DNA of 64,000 nucleotides from Synaphobranchus kaupii (GCA_029718625.1 CM056377.1:100025743-100089742); one strand, 5' to 3'. Positions 36,961 through 50,645 are shown, counted from the stretch's first letter. Notes: generated by a model from the sequence alone, not told the origin. Numbers and translations: made by a program.

Positions 36961-37934
36961 ATATTTAACCTTAGACAATTTTTTATTTTTTTTATGATTG
37001 CATGTATATTTGAACCATCTTGTGGTCAGTTTCTGTTTCATTTTTACCGGTAGAATAAAAAAAGCTATAATATAATAGGGCCTACAAAACATTTTATAAG
37101 GATGTTTGTTGTTTTCTTTATAATTTTTCCATCAAATGCACAATTTTAGTGCATTGTAGGTTACCGCTTAATTTTTATCTTCATGATTAAGTTTCTTTTT
37201 TCTTTTTTTACGGTGTGTTTAGCTTGGTGTGGTTCTTGCCAGAAGTAGACTGTTGGGTCTAAACTTTGTCGCTGTTGGCCTACATTGAGCCAGTAGCCTA
37301 ACTCTCAAACCAACACATTGTAAACATTACTCATTTTTTTAAATATAACATTATGTTTCAGGTTTCTGTGAGTGTCAGTCACAACATGATTTTTTCAGTA
37401 TTGTTGTATTTTTATTCGGGAACTGGACCTGCATCCAGAAAGGCATGTTCAAATCCAAGATGTTGCATGTGGTAGCCTACGTATCTCAAGCTGCTTATGT
37501 GAACACAGTTGTATAAATGAATAGTATGTAAACTGTAAACTAATAAAGTAATTCTGGACAGGACTGACTACCAATATGTCGTTTGTAGTGGAAAGCATGG
37601 TGTTGAGAATGATGTCATTCATTTTGCAGCATTCTGATTTGGATGCAAATTGAGGAGGTTTCCCCATCCAGTATTCTACTCATTGTGTAAGTTTCAGGTA
37701 GGCCTAGTTCAAGGAGCAAAGAAAACAAGGTTGGAGTAGGCCTACAACATATTTTAATCTTTTAGTTCAGCCAGCACACCCCAGCTCTTGACTAGGAGTT
37801 GCAAAGACTGAATTTGACCAAATGTTGGAAGATCTATGTTTTATCAAAGTGTCCATATACTAGACAGGTTGATATAGTGGCTTAATTTTGCTCATTCACA
37901 TTAAAATATTAAATGAACCTGGGATAGGAGTTTT

Positions 37935-37935
<1 letters not shown>

Positions 37936-37979
<44 letters not shown>
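37936..37979. repeat. (AAT)n microsatellite
   Basis: About fourteen ATA/AAT units in a row in the alg6-foxd3 interval. Confidence 0.9.
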
Positions 37980-40022
37980 CATAGTAAATTAAACTGGGAT
38001 ATTGGTTTTAATATAATAAGACCAATTACCCAATTACCACATAATGTCCTCTCAATGTGTTTGCACAGCAGTGCACACTAATAGTGTTCATCTGTTTGTT
38101 AATTTCTTTGTTTGCTATAGGACAAAAGTTGTTGGATATGCTTCTTTGTAGTTAATACATCAAATATTTATAAATAATAATAACCTTGGACAACTGCTGA
38201 TTTGCAGTGACACTTTCATTACAATACGAAGCATATTAGTCATTGGTGTCCATTAGTTATTAATGCTCTATGTGCCAGCTTTACTTTGTCATTTATTGCT
38301 TAATTTCTTCAGCTTTTTATTATTCAGGAACTGCTGTATGTACATTTACTGTCTATGGCCTTTTGTAGAAGATGGTTTGGCTTGTCATTGGCGTTTAAGT
38401 ATATACTGTGGCCCATGAGCTCTGTTATCTTATTGCTTATCCTTTTTCATAAAACTGTGAAGATGCTTTTGGATTAGAATATTGTTCAAAATGGTAGAAA
38501 TGTGGTTAATAAAAAAATAGTCTCTGCACCGCTCTTCGTTGTATGATCTCTTACATATCTCCAGCTCAAACAACGGCAAGAGTAAAACAGAAAGTCATCA
38601 AAATCATCACAAGTAATTCCTTGTCATTTTCAGAGCTCTTTTAACGTTTTCACGTGACATCTTACAATAGTACTATAGCCTACAATATGCGTTTTTTTCC
38701 TCCAATTTCAAATGAAAATAAAGCCGAACAACACCATAATACAATTTTGAAGTAAGCTTTAAAGTAATCTATGAACATATCTGTTCAGGTTTCCGGAAAA
38801 TGTAGCCGATGTTTTATTCATTTTACATTTATTTGAAATTATATTTTGGTAAATATATCGTCCCTACCGCCTACTTATATTATTGCTTTTTGGTTAAGAG
38901 CTGTTCGAATGTAGCCTAAGGTTTTGATTAAAACTACTATAATACCTTGATTAATCGAAATTAATATTTCGTCTTTATTGAAAGCATTTGATTCGTGCAT
39001 TGTCTGTACAGCGTTGACTTAAAACGGAATGTGTAGGCTATACCAATGCAGCATACAGCCTTAACATGTTAAACTGAAACCCCTTTGGTGGTCCTCGGCC
39101 TAATATTGGACCTATAATAGAAGTATATTCCTCTTAGCTGTGGGAACCGGGCGTTTTCACAGCCCATAGGCCCCACCTGTGTGCGGAACAGCAGGTGCAG
39201 ATGCAAAGGTCACCATCCCGTACGACAGTCGCGGGATCAAAACAGCACGGCAAGGTTTAAACATTATCTGTTGTGAGACCTTTCTTCCAAACGGGAATGG
39301 AGTGTGGACATCGGTTTGTGGTCTTACCATACCTTATTTTACTCATCATATAAATAACACATTGTCCTTGTGTATTTGTGTCAGACCCTGTAGGCTATTA
39401 GTTCTGAAATTACTACTAGGACCTACTAGCCTACTCAATTTAATATGGTTTTATATACCTGCACGCAGGCAGTAGGCTACTTAGTACGAAATGCGATAGC
39501 TCCATTTGAAAGTAAACGAGGTTCAGTGTTAAATTACATAAAAATGTTATGAATAGGTCTGAACTAATTTTGTGGTAGTGCTTTTTTTTTGTTGTTGTCC
39601 GTATTAGGCTCTAAATATAGACGTCTAACCGGACAATATAATTATTAGATATTGGCCTACATATTGATAATGGCTCTATGTTGCAAAGAAGGCCTTGGCC
39701 TATTTTCCTTGTGAGTTTTCAAAAAGATAAAATATAAAAAATAAACGCTCTCATCACTACCCCTTAATCCCTAAAATTAAACGAAAACGAAATTAGATTA
39801 TATGTCTTGTTTTTAATGTGTTTACATACTTTGATTAGATGATCACTTTAAACAGTGGTCGATTGTTGTAACGAGTAGGCTATCACTCGGCCACGTTATG
39901 GCTCTGCGGCCTGTCCTGCGGAATGTCACTAGGCCTACTTGATACTTTGCGATAGATTATTACCCAAGGATAGCCTACCGTACAGTTGTACTATCCATCT
40001 CAAGCCGTGAAAGGTTATTACT

Positions 40023-40070
40023 TGACGTCAGTTATATAAAAAGAGGGGATCTATTATAACCTTGCACTTG
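40023..40070 (+). promoter_or_regulatory. Promoter-like CRE and TATA pair
   Basis: A perfect cAMP response element TGACGTCA (40023-40030) is followed three bases later by TATATAAAAAG (from 40033), an excellent TATA box in the plus orientation. Transcription from here would run toward the 3' end of foxd3, antisense to it. No coding exon is visible downstream. Function is inferred only from the motif pair. Confidence 0.35.
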
Positions 40071-41752
40071 TTAAAGAGTCAACTCTTTCCCACCAGCTGG
40101 CCTTAAAATAGACCGTTCATTAAAACCCGTTGAATGTAAACAATTTCTCAGTGTCCTTACTCCAAGATAAATACGATCGCCACCACTCTTGTTGTGTTAA
40201 CTGTTTCTCCATGGTGCAACCTTCCAATGACTCTAAAATCAGCTCTGTCTATGCACTTTAAAAGTTTCTTGCTTTTGAAGTTGGTTTATGTAAGGATATT
40301 GGTGTCAATAAACGCCATCTAGCGATGGTTTTAATTACTGCTGTTTCAGAACTACAAAACAGATCTACAAACAGCAATCATTAATAGGCCTACTGAATAC
40401 TGAGTAAAATTGCTTATTTAAATTAAACAGTCTACTTGTAGGCTACACATAGCACTATACGCTACGTAAAAAAAAAAAACATTAGGCTAATCAACAACAT
40501 TTTTTTTGACAAACAAATTTGCAGTTACAAAGGATTGAGTTACTCGAAGTGTTGGTGGAAAGTTAATATTAGGATATAGAAACCAGGCTTAATTTCGGTA
40601 TTAGGCCTATTTCTGCAATTAGGAAAAAAACGGAAAAGCTTTCGTAGTCCTTGGTGATAATGTTGTGTTACTGTTCTTTTCATTAGTGTTATTGGCATGA
40701 CTACAGTTATCTGCATTGTTGTGTGGCAAGCAGGCACGTTATATGAAAAATACAGTGAAAAATAAAATTAAACTTTTTTAAAATTTAGAATATAACGAAA
40801 AACATCATTTACGATATAATCGTAAAGTATGTTAAATTACCTGCGTGTGGAAGGGCTTGCTATAATTTATTCCTATCATATATGCTTAAAATATATGCGT
40901 AAAAGTAGACAATAAAAACGCCCCGCATTACAATCTACAAAATATAGTTTTGGCATGAAAATGCACTTGACTAATTTTGTTTTCTTGAGGCAATCGCTCT
41001 TATCGTTTTCTTTATTCTTAATTTTAAAAGGAAATCCTGTATATCACACTGTGCAATAAATTACTTAGTGGTATGTGCAGTCAAACTGCATTGTGACAGC
41101 CGGCATTGGAGCAATGCACATACAAATGTTAGACTCATTTTAAGGAATAAGGATTCGCTCCTGGAATGATCCCCTGTTATCCAGTGTCATTGAGAAGCAC
41201 TGGATCAGCAGCTTCTTGAGTACGAAAGTGAATTCAAGAAGACACCCCTTTCTCTTTTCCCATGGGTATCAGTTAAATATAGCCGTAACCCGTGTGGCAC
41301 ACACCATCCACCATTTGCTGTTTGTGTAAAACTGATTAGCCAGACACAACTGTGAAACGAAGTATTACTTTAATAGTAGCAACATGCAAACATGTTTGGG
41401 TCACCTCGTTTTGTTGGATAGCCTGAACCGTTCTGCGTGTTTAAACGGCTAACGAATTCGGTTTTGAACCAGAAGGTTTTTGTTCAGTTCCCGGGTGTGT
41501 CGTTGTGCCAAATTAACATGAATTAATTGAGCAAATATTGAACTGTATATAACATGTAGGCTAATGCTTTGGCTACTGACTGTCGCTCTGAATGAATGCT
41601 ATTATAAAACTATTAGGCTAGGTATTCTTATGTTCAATTAGGCTATTTATAATGTTACATAATTTTAAACGCAGTCTCGTTTGTTTCGTATACGATTTTA
41701 AAAGTGCAGCCTTGCCCTACAAGAACTGTGAAATAGACTGCCAATATATATC

Positions 41753-41756
<4 letters not shown>

Positions 41757-41782
<26 letters not shown>
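41757..41782. repeat. (TA)n microsatellite
   Basis: About thirteen TA units, followed by AATTAATTA. Confidence 0.9.
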
Positions 41783-41783
<1 letters not shown>

Positions 41784-42023
41784 TAATTACATTTTCAAAT
41801 TTTAAATATAGCAAATAAAACAAATAAAATTCCATGTCTATTTGCCACCACAATATACTTCTTACTTCACACACATTATTAATTCAAACTTCTAATTTTC
41901 TGAATAACCTGGCACTTATTGTATGAAGTTCAAGTTTGGAAACAGATGTATAATCGCTTCAGCCTTTTAACTATTGCAACTATAATGAGTATTACAGCAA
42001 GGGCACGTACAGCTACTACTGTA

Positions 42024-42084
<61 letters not shown>
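42024..42084. repeat. (AAT)n microsatellite
   Basis: About twenty uninterrupted trinucleotide units, about 2 kb downstream of foxd3. The run of isoleucine codons it creates in one frame is not a protein. Confidence 0.92.
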
Positions 42085-42945
42085 AATGTTATAGCCTATA
42101 GATTAGCCTATATATTGCGATATAAACATATTAGACCATGTTCTTTTATTAGGCTACATCCTCTTAATTCATAAGCCAATTGTCTGCTTTCTGAGCCAAA
42201 TGGATACTATATTTTATTGTATGGAATATTACCTCAGTTGAATAAAATGCTATTGGAATACTGAATGCACCTCTATCTACCGCTATCTGATTACCTCAAA
42301 GAAAATGACATACAACAGTATTTCCGACTTATGAGTTTAAGTGGGCCTTAACTACTGGGGCTTATTATATTTGTGGATACTGTCAACAAATTGCATTACT
42401 TTCTACGGCATGTAAATACGACTATATATGGTGTATTAGCTGCGTCAAACTTTAGCTTATAAATGTTTACAGGACAAAAAAAAATACATTTTGGCATTAA
42501 GGTCTCTGTTTTGTTTTCAGGTTTATTAACAAAGGATTTCAGATTACAACACAATAGAGCTACATAGAATACATATATTTTAAATTTGTAAACAGACTGT
42601 TTTTTCATGAGATAAGAACATTTTCGTATTTTTGTATTAAAAAAAACAAAAAATGTAATTGTAAATTGAATTACTACTGGCAATGAGCTTTCAATGAAAA
42701 AATTAAGCAAGGCTCATTTAACTACAACTGTCATACAGTTCAAACAATAAAATAATTAGGAAAAAAAAGTCAAACAAGTAAATTAATTTCTTTGTACAAA
42801 TATTTACAATTGTTACCTGTACAGAAAGCATTCCTTTTCGTTTCTTTTTTCTCTTTTCAGTGTTTACATGGCTATAGTTTGCGGACAAAGTCCAGTGCTG
42901 CCTAATTGTGCTGTACAGTTTTTCCCCCATATTTCTAGAAAAAAA

Positions 42946-44058
42946 TTATTGAGAAGGCCATTTTGAAACAGCTGCTGCCGATGCTGTGGGTAAAAATTGT
43001 CCAGAAATTATATTTGTGGGTACGCTCAGAATGGGCGCAATAGCAGCTGATGTCCGGCTTAGGGACAGGGATTGTGCACTCAATAAGGCTGACTGAACAG
43101 TCACAGGAGGCCGCAGAAAAGTCTGAGCACTCGAAGAAGTGCTGGACACCCCGATAATATTCTCTATACTAAACGAGGGTCTGTTGGAAGGCTCGGACTT
43201 GATCATAGATGCTGTACTCAGGCTGTTCAGTTGCAGCTGAAGGCTGGGACTGAGCTGAGAATTGAAAGTTTTTCTGTTCAATTCAGTGGATGGTAGTAGA
43301 GGTACCGTCGGGGGAAGCATTGGACCCACGGGAGGGATGTAAGGATACTGCAAAGCCGCTGGATGGGAATAGGCTGGGTGAATTCCATAGTGACGTCCGT
43401 AAGGATTCCCAATGCTGTATGCCCCAAAACTTTGCATCATGAGGGCGGTCTGTTCCCTGAGAATATCTGGTTGGTGTCTCTTGAATCGTTTCCTTCTTCT
43501 GAGGAAGCTACCGTTGTCAAACATATCTTCCGACTGAGGGTCCAGTGTCCAGTAGTTGCCCTTACCAGGGTTTCCTGGCTCCCTTGGGATTTTCACGAAG
43601 CAGTCGTTCAGAGACAGGTTATGTCGAATGGAATTTTGCCAAGCTGGAAACTTCTCTCTGTAGTATGGAAAGCGGTTGCTTATGAACTCGCAGATCCCGC
43701 TGAGCGTCAATTTCTTTTGCGGGCTCTGTAGAATAGACATGGTGATGAGAGCTATGTAGGAATAGGGTGGCTTTACCAGGCTGTTTTTCGGCTTGTTTTG
43801 CATGGGACCCGATGCGCTTTCCTGGCCGTCTCCTTTGGTCTCTCCCTCGCCTGCGCTTTCACAAGGGCTGTCCGTCCGTTCCTTAACCCCGATTTCCTCC
43901 ACCTCTTCCGCGCGGTCGTGAATTCCCTGGCTATCGCAGTCGCTGTCTCTTTCCATTCCCTCATCGCCTTCTCCGACCACATCGATATCCACATCTTCAG
44001 CCGTAAGCACCGTCTGACCGGACATGTCGTTGGCACTGTTGCCTCCAGACAGGGTCAT
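42946..44058 (-). CDS. foxd3: Forkhead box D3 transcription factor
   Basis: Nuclear winged-helix factor that specifies neural crest and maintains pluripotent states, mostly as a repressor. Single exon, 370 residues, intact. The start is the ATG at 44058-44056; the codon before it is GTG and an in-frame TAA lies two codons further up. The N-terminal region is acidic ([16 protein letters not shown] near residues 19-34), as in other FoxD3 proteins. The forkhead domain spans about residues 94-192: [16 protein letters not shown], recognition helix [15 protein letters not shown] (140-154), then [10 protein letters not shown] and the basic tail [10 protein letters not shown]. The eh1-type Groucho/TLE-binding motif FSIENIIG is at about 296-303. 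The C-terminus is rich in Ser, Pro and Ala and ends KWPSQ. FoxD3 rather than another FoxD is favoured by the acidic start, the FSIENIIG motif and the neighbouring alg6. Confidence 0.97.
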   Translation of the reverse strand: MTLSGGNSANDMSGQTVLTAEDVDIDVVGEGDEGMERDSDCDSQGIHDRAEEVEEIGVKERTDSPCESAGEGETKGDGQESASGPMQNKPKNSLVKPPYSYIALITMSILQSPQKKLTLSGICEFISNRFPYYREKFPAWQNSIRHNLSLNDCFVKIPREPGNPGKGNYWTLDPQSEDMFDNGSFLRRRKRFKRHQPDILREQTALMMQSFGAYSIGNPYGRHYGIHPAYSHPAALQYPYIPPVGPMLPPTVPLLPSTELNRKTFNSQLSPSLQLQLNSLSTASMIKSEPSNRPSFSIENIIGVSSTSSSAQTFLRPPVTVQSALLSAQSLSLSRTSAAIAPILSVPTNIISGQFLPTASAAAVSKWPSQ

Positions 44059-44400
44059 CACAGCTTACTTTACTGAAGAACAACCAGAGGTAAGTGCGTG
44101 GCCTGTCGCGGTCAGCTCGGATGTCAACTAATTCTAAATGCAGGTCAGATCGGCCTGCCAGTGAAACTTAAACTTTAGAAAATATTTCTCCAGCCGTGTA
44201 GCGTCTTAAGTTTTAACAGTCTGGTGTGCTTCGCGCCGGCTCCCCTTCAAAATCGTATTTCCTAGTAACTAAGACTGATTTCGGAACGAAGAGTCAGGGT
44301 GACATGCTTTTAAAGCCGGTTTTAAGGACTGTCTGATAGATTACTTTTCAGTTAAAGATATACTATCAGCGCCGTCACGTGATAACATGACGTCAGACGT
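44059..44400 (-). promoter_or_regulatory. foxd3 5' UTR and proximal promoter
   Basis: Upstream of the foxd3 start. On the minus strand a TATA-like GCTTTAAAAGC lies at about 44317-44307, some 250 bases before the ATG. About 60 bases further up are two perfect eight-base palindromes, TCACGTGA (44375-44382, E-box/bHLH-ZIP type) and TGACGTCA (44388-44395, CRE). The assignment as promoter rests on position and these motifs. Confidence 0.5.
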
Positions 44401-45328
44401 CCCCCTGTTAAACCATGCAAACTGGAGTTGTTTCATGGATTTGTCAACAAAGGGACAACAGTAATACTACTTGCCACTACTTCCTGGCTCTGTTCGTCCG
44501 TCATAGACCATTTAACGGTAGCAGAGGGAGAAAAAGACAATTGGCCTGCATGATTGAAATCTTCACTTCTGATGTGCAGTAACTCTGCTGCTCAAAAACC
44601 AATCTTAACTTTGCTTAAACAAATTGTGTTGAGAGCTCCCGAGTGAAAACGTCTACAGCTAAGTTAATTGACTCTCTTCTAGCTATTAATGTGTGTTCGT
44701 CTGTATATTGCATGCATTGGGATATATTGCCTAAATAAAAAAACCGTTATTGTCGATTGCAAATGATCGCCGTGAAATTAATCAATACCATTTTGAAGTT
44801 AAATATTCGAATATTTAACGTCTTAGATATAGCCTAGATTTTATTTTATCTTTACACTATATCCAGTTTTAATTGAACTTGATATTCGTTTGTATCGATT
44901 AATGTCGTAGATTTACAAAAAGAGGGCAGGGATAAAGATGTGCACAAACAATGAGAAACTATAAATAAAGAGCTCTTAGCAGATTTTGAAGAGGTGTTAA
45001 CGACCTAATCATTGCAAGTGTTAGCATATGAAAAAGTAGGAAATGAGGGAGCTGGTGAATGTAAAGGGACTATTCAAAACCATGAAGTTAAGCCGTGTCT
45101 GAAGGATGTTCTCATGAAAAGGATGTAAAAACGAATATAGAACACTTAACATTACGTTGTGCGAAAAATATAGGCTACATTTTTCCACGGGAAAATATAA
45201 TATATTAAATATAAATTGAATAACTGTCTAGAATTTTCTAGACTATTTTAAATGGTATACAGGGGTTTAGATTTGTACTTTCTCATTCTCTAAGAAACAA
45301 TATTCATATTAGCCTATGGCGCAGGCTA

Positions 45329-45431
<103 letters not shown>

Positions 45432-46673
45432 CGCGCGCTTTATATTCATCCAAAGAGAGCAACCCAAGAATCTTCCAAGCTTAAATTCGTTATCTATGTG
45501 CCACAAGCAATATAACTTCCTATTGATTTGGTCTGGAGTCTCCTCCTGCCGTAATGAAAATATCTTTAATTGACAACAGAATCAATTATTCTTACCACCC
45601 CTCTATTAGAACTAACAAAAATGTGTAAATGACTTTACGATGGGAACTGAGTAGCAGTTAACCATGACAAGGTCTATTCCGCTCAGTTCAAAGCTCTTCT
45701 TCTGGCCTCCATTTAAAAAGCAAAACAGCAATCGCTACGCATTGGCTTTAGGCTGTAAGGATTTTCCCGTCGCATACCAGAGAAAAGAACGAAGCACAAC
45801 TAGCTGTGATCTGGCACCATTCAAATCACTACCTTTGATGTTTGTTTATAAACACATTTGGAAAGAGACGCATGTTTATGGAGTGCTTGAGATAACGCCA
45901 TTAAATAAGTAGGCTAATGTAGGCTATACTCTGATGATGATGATAACTATGATTATTATTATTATTATTGACCTAATATGATATAGGCTATTAAAAACTG
46001 TGTAGGCCTATATTACTGATAAAACATTATTTACTAAAGAAAAGTAACCAATAATGAATACAAAATAAATCAGAAAAATGCCAACAGCCCTAGTCCACCT
46101 ATAAGGTAGGACAGTACCACATTAGATATTGTGTTGCTTTTAATTAGCCTATAGTTTTCAAAAACGATGTAATATAAACGTTTTCATAATCTACCATACG
46201 TGATAAGAAGAGTGGATGCTCACAATACGGGACCGTATTGCTTCGGAATGAACCTGCTTACAATTAACAACATAATTTTGGCATCTTCCTATCATGCCAT
46301 TTATGTCGTTTTGCCGAATACGAAAACAGTCACGTCTGTGCAGCAAAAATGTAGAATAGCATTCGGGTTTTTTAGTTCTCTAAGGGAAAGAACAAAAGAC
46401 AAGTATGGGCATTGCAGCTTGTCTTCACAATAAAAGTCATATTAATTAAATCATGTCGTTAATAATCGCGTTTGAGTGAAAAGGAACGTTTCCTCCCGAT
46501 TACACACGTATTGTGCTAATCTTGCGCTCAGACAGGACACCATCTGACCTGTGTGATCTCCAGTCTATCAATACCGGGTACTTAGAAGATGAGATTGCAC
46601 GTCTTTCAGCTCCGATTCATTTTATGAAAACATTTACTTTGTACTTCGTTAGCCTGATTTTTAGACGACTACG

Positions 46674-46726
<53 letters not shown>
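46674..46726. repeat. (ATT)n microsatellite
   Basis: About eighteen ATT units, followed by a shorter AAT-rich segment to about 46770 that can pair back with it. Confidence 0.95.
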
Positions 46727-46727
<1 letters not shown>

Positions 46728-48299
46728 ATAATACAAATAATAATAATAATAGTAGTAATTAATAATAATAGTTAATGATAGTTTTTTCACTTGGATATAG
46801 ACTTTTGTTGAATACACACTGAATACAACAATGTGATGCTTTTACTGTAGGTTATATGAAAATACATTTTAATGATAAAACTTCCTATTATAAAAATAAT
46901 TTTTAAATTCCTTCCACGTAACGCTCGTGCCGGCTGTTCGTCTTTAAATTCAAGAGTCACGGCGCCTTGAAAGACAAAGTTACTGGGCTAATATCGCACA
47001 AAAAGGGGATAAAATCCGACCCTTTTGTGATCTTTTGAAGCTTCATAAATCCTGTTTTATACTCGCGCAGTTTGTTAATGAAATGTACATTTAAGGACAC
47101 ATGCACGGCTTAGCTCGACAAAACCTTTTAGAATAATAAGCTAACTCCTTCCAGCATGAACCTATTAGGAGACGCAGCTATAGCAGGTGACGGTGCGGAT
47201 ACAGTCGCTGCATGTGATTACAAAGCAAGGTCAGAAACAAATAGCTCACAAATAAGAGAACGGGGTAGGATTTATGCCTAATTAAATCGGAGAAATGAAA
47301 AAGGTGGTTAAAATGGAAAGCTGTGCTTGAGAAAATGCGCCCCTTTAAGATACTGTAGCTAGCAAGCTGTTACAGATTGCGAACATGAAGGCTGAAAGCT
47401 GGTGAAGATACTGCACTTGAACCGAGAATGATGTGATCGCGCGAATTATGAGGCACATTTAGCCAAGAAGAGTTCATTTCCACAACAGCACCTTCTGGGT
47501 AATTTGTGCCTCATTTTGGCTGTTTATTTATATACATAGAACGTTTTGCCATTTTGTCATTCACTCTGGAAGGAAATAACGAGAAATGAGGGCGGAGATT
47601 CTCTTCAAGTGGGCACATAATCGCTTTAGAGCTGGACTTGAAATCAAAGCCGTTCTCTCTCGTCTTTGTAAAACCTTTGCTTCCAGTAAATAACTTATGT
47701 AAAACTTAGAGCTATTGAGGATTACCGCAAGTCTTTTGGCATTAACGTGATGCCTGTCTGCTTTGCGTTCGCTCGGAATACTTCAGTCTGTATTTAGATA
47801 ATTTATGTGAGGTTAAAATCAATTCAGTTCGCTCAATCAAGTTCATTTAAAACGGTTATAGAAGACTTCGCGTATCTTGTGTATTTAATGTTGCAAATAA
47901 CACCAATATTCAAGTTGAAATAGATTACTTTCTGCTCACAAAAATTTAGCACAGTCCACATAGAAATAGCAGTATTGATATTTTAGTTGATAATAAGGCG
48001 CTACAGTAGCTGTGTCACAATAGTTTTGCCTAATCTATTAAATAGCTAGGCCTATATTTAGCCTACGAGTAAAAAAGTGAAAACTAGACATTTGAGTGAT
48101 ATAATTGATGAAGTCCAAAAAAAAAAAAAACTATCCACAACCTTTAAAATACAGCAAAGCCAAAAGTTAAGCCTATAGGCCTCGGCTATACTGTCCTGTT
48201 CATATATTTTACACAAATAGTAAACATGTTTAAGCTGAAATGTTGTATTTCTTCAGTAGACTAAGTATAAAGGGTGCTAGTGTAAAAACAGATTTTTTG

Positions 48300-48580
48300 A
48301 AAGGCAACTCATTTAATTAATGATGAGAGAGCAGTTGGGGGCAGCAAGCTAGTAAAACTGTATGATAAATTAATGGCATTGTTAGCGCGCTTTTAATTAC
48401 GGCTATTATGTTAATTATTTTACATCAACGCAGAATTATCAGCATGTCAGATTTAATCAAAACGAGCCATTCTCCGGAAAACTGTTCTTTTCATCTATAA
48501 GGGGAAATATCCACGTCATATTTGCGTTAAAAATGACTTTTCATTTAAATGTAATCTTTAATTAGATTTTTTTTACGGTA
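48300..48580. promoter_or_regulatory. Candidate enhancer: cluster of homeodomain cores
   Basis: Within 280 bases there are TTTAATTAATGATG (48312), ATAAATTAATGG (48365), TTTTAATTACGG (48390), GTTAATTATTT (48410) and TTTAATTAGAT (48558), with an intervening low-repeat stretch. The block lies about 4.3 kb upstream of foxd3, where neural-crest enhancers are expected. No alignment was made; the call is inference from motif density and position. Confidence 0.3.
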
Positions 48581-50087
48581 GACATCGTTGTTCCCTCAAG
48601 GCTATACCCTCCAGAAGGCAAGATCGCAGCCTTTTTTTTTGGAATTCACCATTTTCACCCCCTTGAAGAATCCACTCTATCAACCTGCAACTTTCTGTCA
48701 AACAATATGATGTAGCTCATTTTTAACCGTCCCTTTTGTAGAATCATCTTGGAGCGGCTCACCGTCACAACAATGCACAAAAGGACAAAACAGAAAATGT
48801 GTGTCGCGTTCCCAAAATACGTCTGAATAACGACACAATTGCTATAGTAGGCTCTACAAAATAAGAAATGACAAGACACCGGCTTTAAAATCAATGGAAA
48901 ACAACATCAATAATGTATAATAATATGGACTTGCGCGTTTGGTGATTCGATTTTGATTTCATTCTGTATAATGTTACATTTTAACGAAAGGGAATAGCCT
49001 ACATTTAGCCTATTACGAAACGAAAAAATGGTCGTTGCCAAGAGGTGATGATAAAATCTATAACTTAAAAGTAGTTAAATATAATCATGTAGCTATTAGG
49101 CCTAGGTTGACTTAATTGTGTTACAGTATGCTCACCATTAATTTTCGTTTTATTAATTTCGAAAAAAAATATTTTGTGAATCATGTCGAAAAAAATAAGA
49201 CTTCATTAAGTTAGTTATTGATTTAAACTTGCTCCTTTAGCACTCACGTTCAATCGAACTTAAATTGGGCTGTTCTATTGTTTATCTCGATTTTCAATAC
49301 AGAAACAAAGTGTTACACTTTGTTACATGTTGAACATTTATTTCGTTCAATTCAATATGAGAAAAACCAAAATATCTTATTGGTTTTGTCAAACCGAAGG
49401 CTTTACTGGATTATGGTTAAGTCACTTCGAAATTTGATTGTTGCCCTACCCCAAAACACAACAAACTTTGGCAATTTGAGAATCAGGAATGTGCATTTTC
49501 AAGTTTTGCAGTATAGCTATCATTTAGGTTAGACAGTTGAGATTTCAGCCATATTGCAAATATCAGTTGTGAAGAACAGTGAAATGAGAATTTAGTACGA
49601 AGTCATCAGCAACTCATGTTCTCAACATAAATGGACAGTATTCAAAAAAAATATTTCGAGACAAAAATAAAAAAACGTATCCATGGCTACGTTCCTTGTA
49701 TTTTAATAACGAGGCGCTTCACGAATAATTACGTTTTACACAATAAGACAAAATAGATTGAACTGTATTTTCTACCTAGCATATTGTTTTGATTTCCTGG
49801 GTGACACCCCACCTCCGCCACCAACCTGGCTATGCAAGTGAAATCGTCCATACAAATCTACTAATTAAAGTGTAAAACAATCTCCGACTTTCGCCAAAGT
49901 GGGTGTCTGACAGGCATGCTGATGGATGGAGAACAAATTAGAACAAGTATTGAGTTGTTTCGGGTTCCATTAAAGTTACTTTCTATGATGGGTCTACAAA
50001 GCTTTAATTGAAAGTAAACTGAAGTGTTGATTGTGAGTGTGAGTGTGTTTGTGTATGTGAGTGGGAGAGAGAAATAGAGATAGGAAG

Positions 50088-50088
<1 letters not shown>

Positions 50089-50130
<42 letters not shown>
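50089..50130. repeat. (TG)n microsatellite
   Basis: About 21 TG units, with imperfect TG-rich sequence on both sides from 50032 to 50150. Confidence 0.93.
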
Positions 50131-50134
<4 letters not shown>

Positions 50135-50645
50135 TGTGTGTTTTGTATGTGTGGTTTGTTTGTTTTATCTCATCCAAACAATATAGGCCTATACATTTTG
50201 CCACGGATAATGTCATATCAATGGGCTGGAAGTTGGAACGGGTGTTCCGTTGAGCAAGAAAAGACCGTTCGTTAAGCAGAAGATCGGTAGGCTATAGCCT
50301 TACATGATCCAAGTAAGGCGGGGCGTGATGTGGAATGGTGATTGGTGGGAAAATGACACCTAGAGGTAAATGTGAGCTGGATTAACATGCCAATGTGTCG
50401 TGTTAAGTAAGTGCTATGTCACTAGGTTTGTAAGTTTTTTTGTAATTTAAATTAAGACTGAAGTAGCACATTAACACGTCGAGAAAGTGTTATTTGGTTA
50501 CAAAGGGTTACGCTGTAGGCTAAATTGCACAAATCTGCCTTGTATAATATGCTTTTCACCATGCATTGGACCATAACATGTTCGGTTGTACTGACCGGCT
50601 ACTCTTTTCAATGTGAGTGGTGGCAATGAATTATAGGCCTACATA

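Larger units (their letters stand above)
36961..42945. other. Intergenic DNA between alg6 and foxd3, no gene seen
   Basis: AT-rich with no recognisable coding exon on either strand. It holds the foxd3 3' UTR at its right end (candidate poly-A signal AATAAA on the minus strand at 42527-42522), microsatellites near 37.9, 41.8 and 42.0 kb, and a promoter-like CRE plus TATA pair near 40.03 kb. The stretch 38.6-40.0 kb shows nothing beyond short AT tracts and GTAGGCTA-like words. Confidence 0.6.

Noticed and set aside
44059..44061. GTG codon directly before the foxd3 ATG as start
   Set aside because: The ATG at 44058 gives the usual FoxD3 N-terminus; a GTG start would be exceptional in a vertebrate.
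43363..44076. Plus-strand open frames of 122 and 92 codons
   Set aside because: Antisense shadows of the foxd3 coding region; no recognisable domains.
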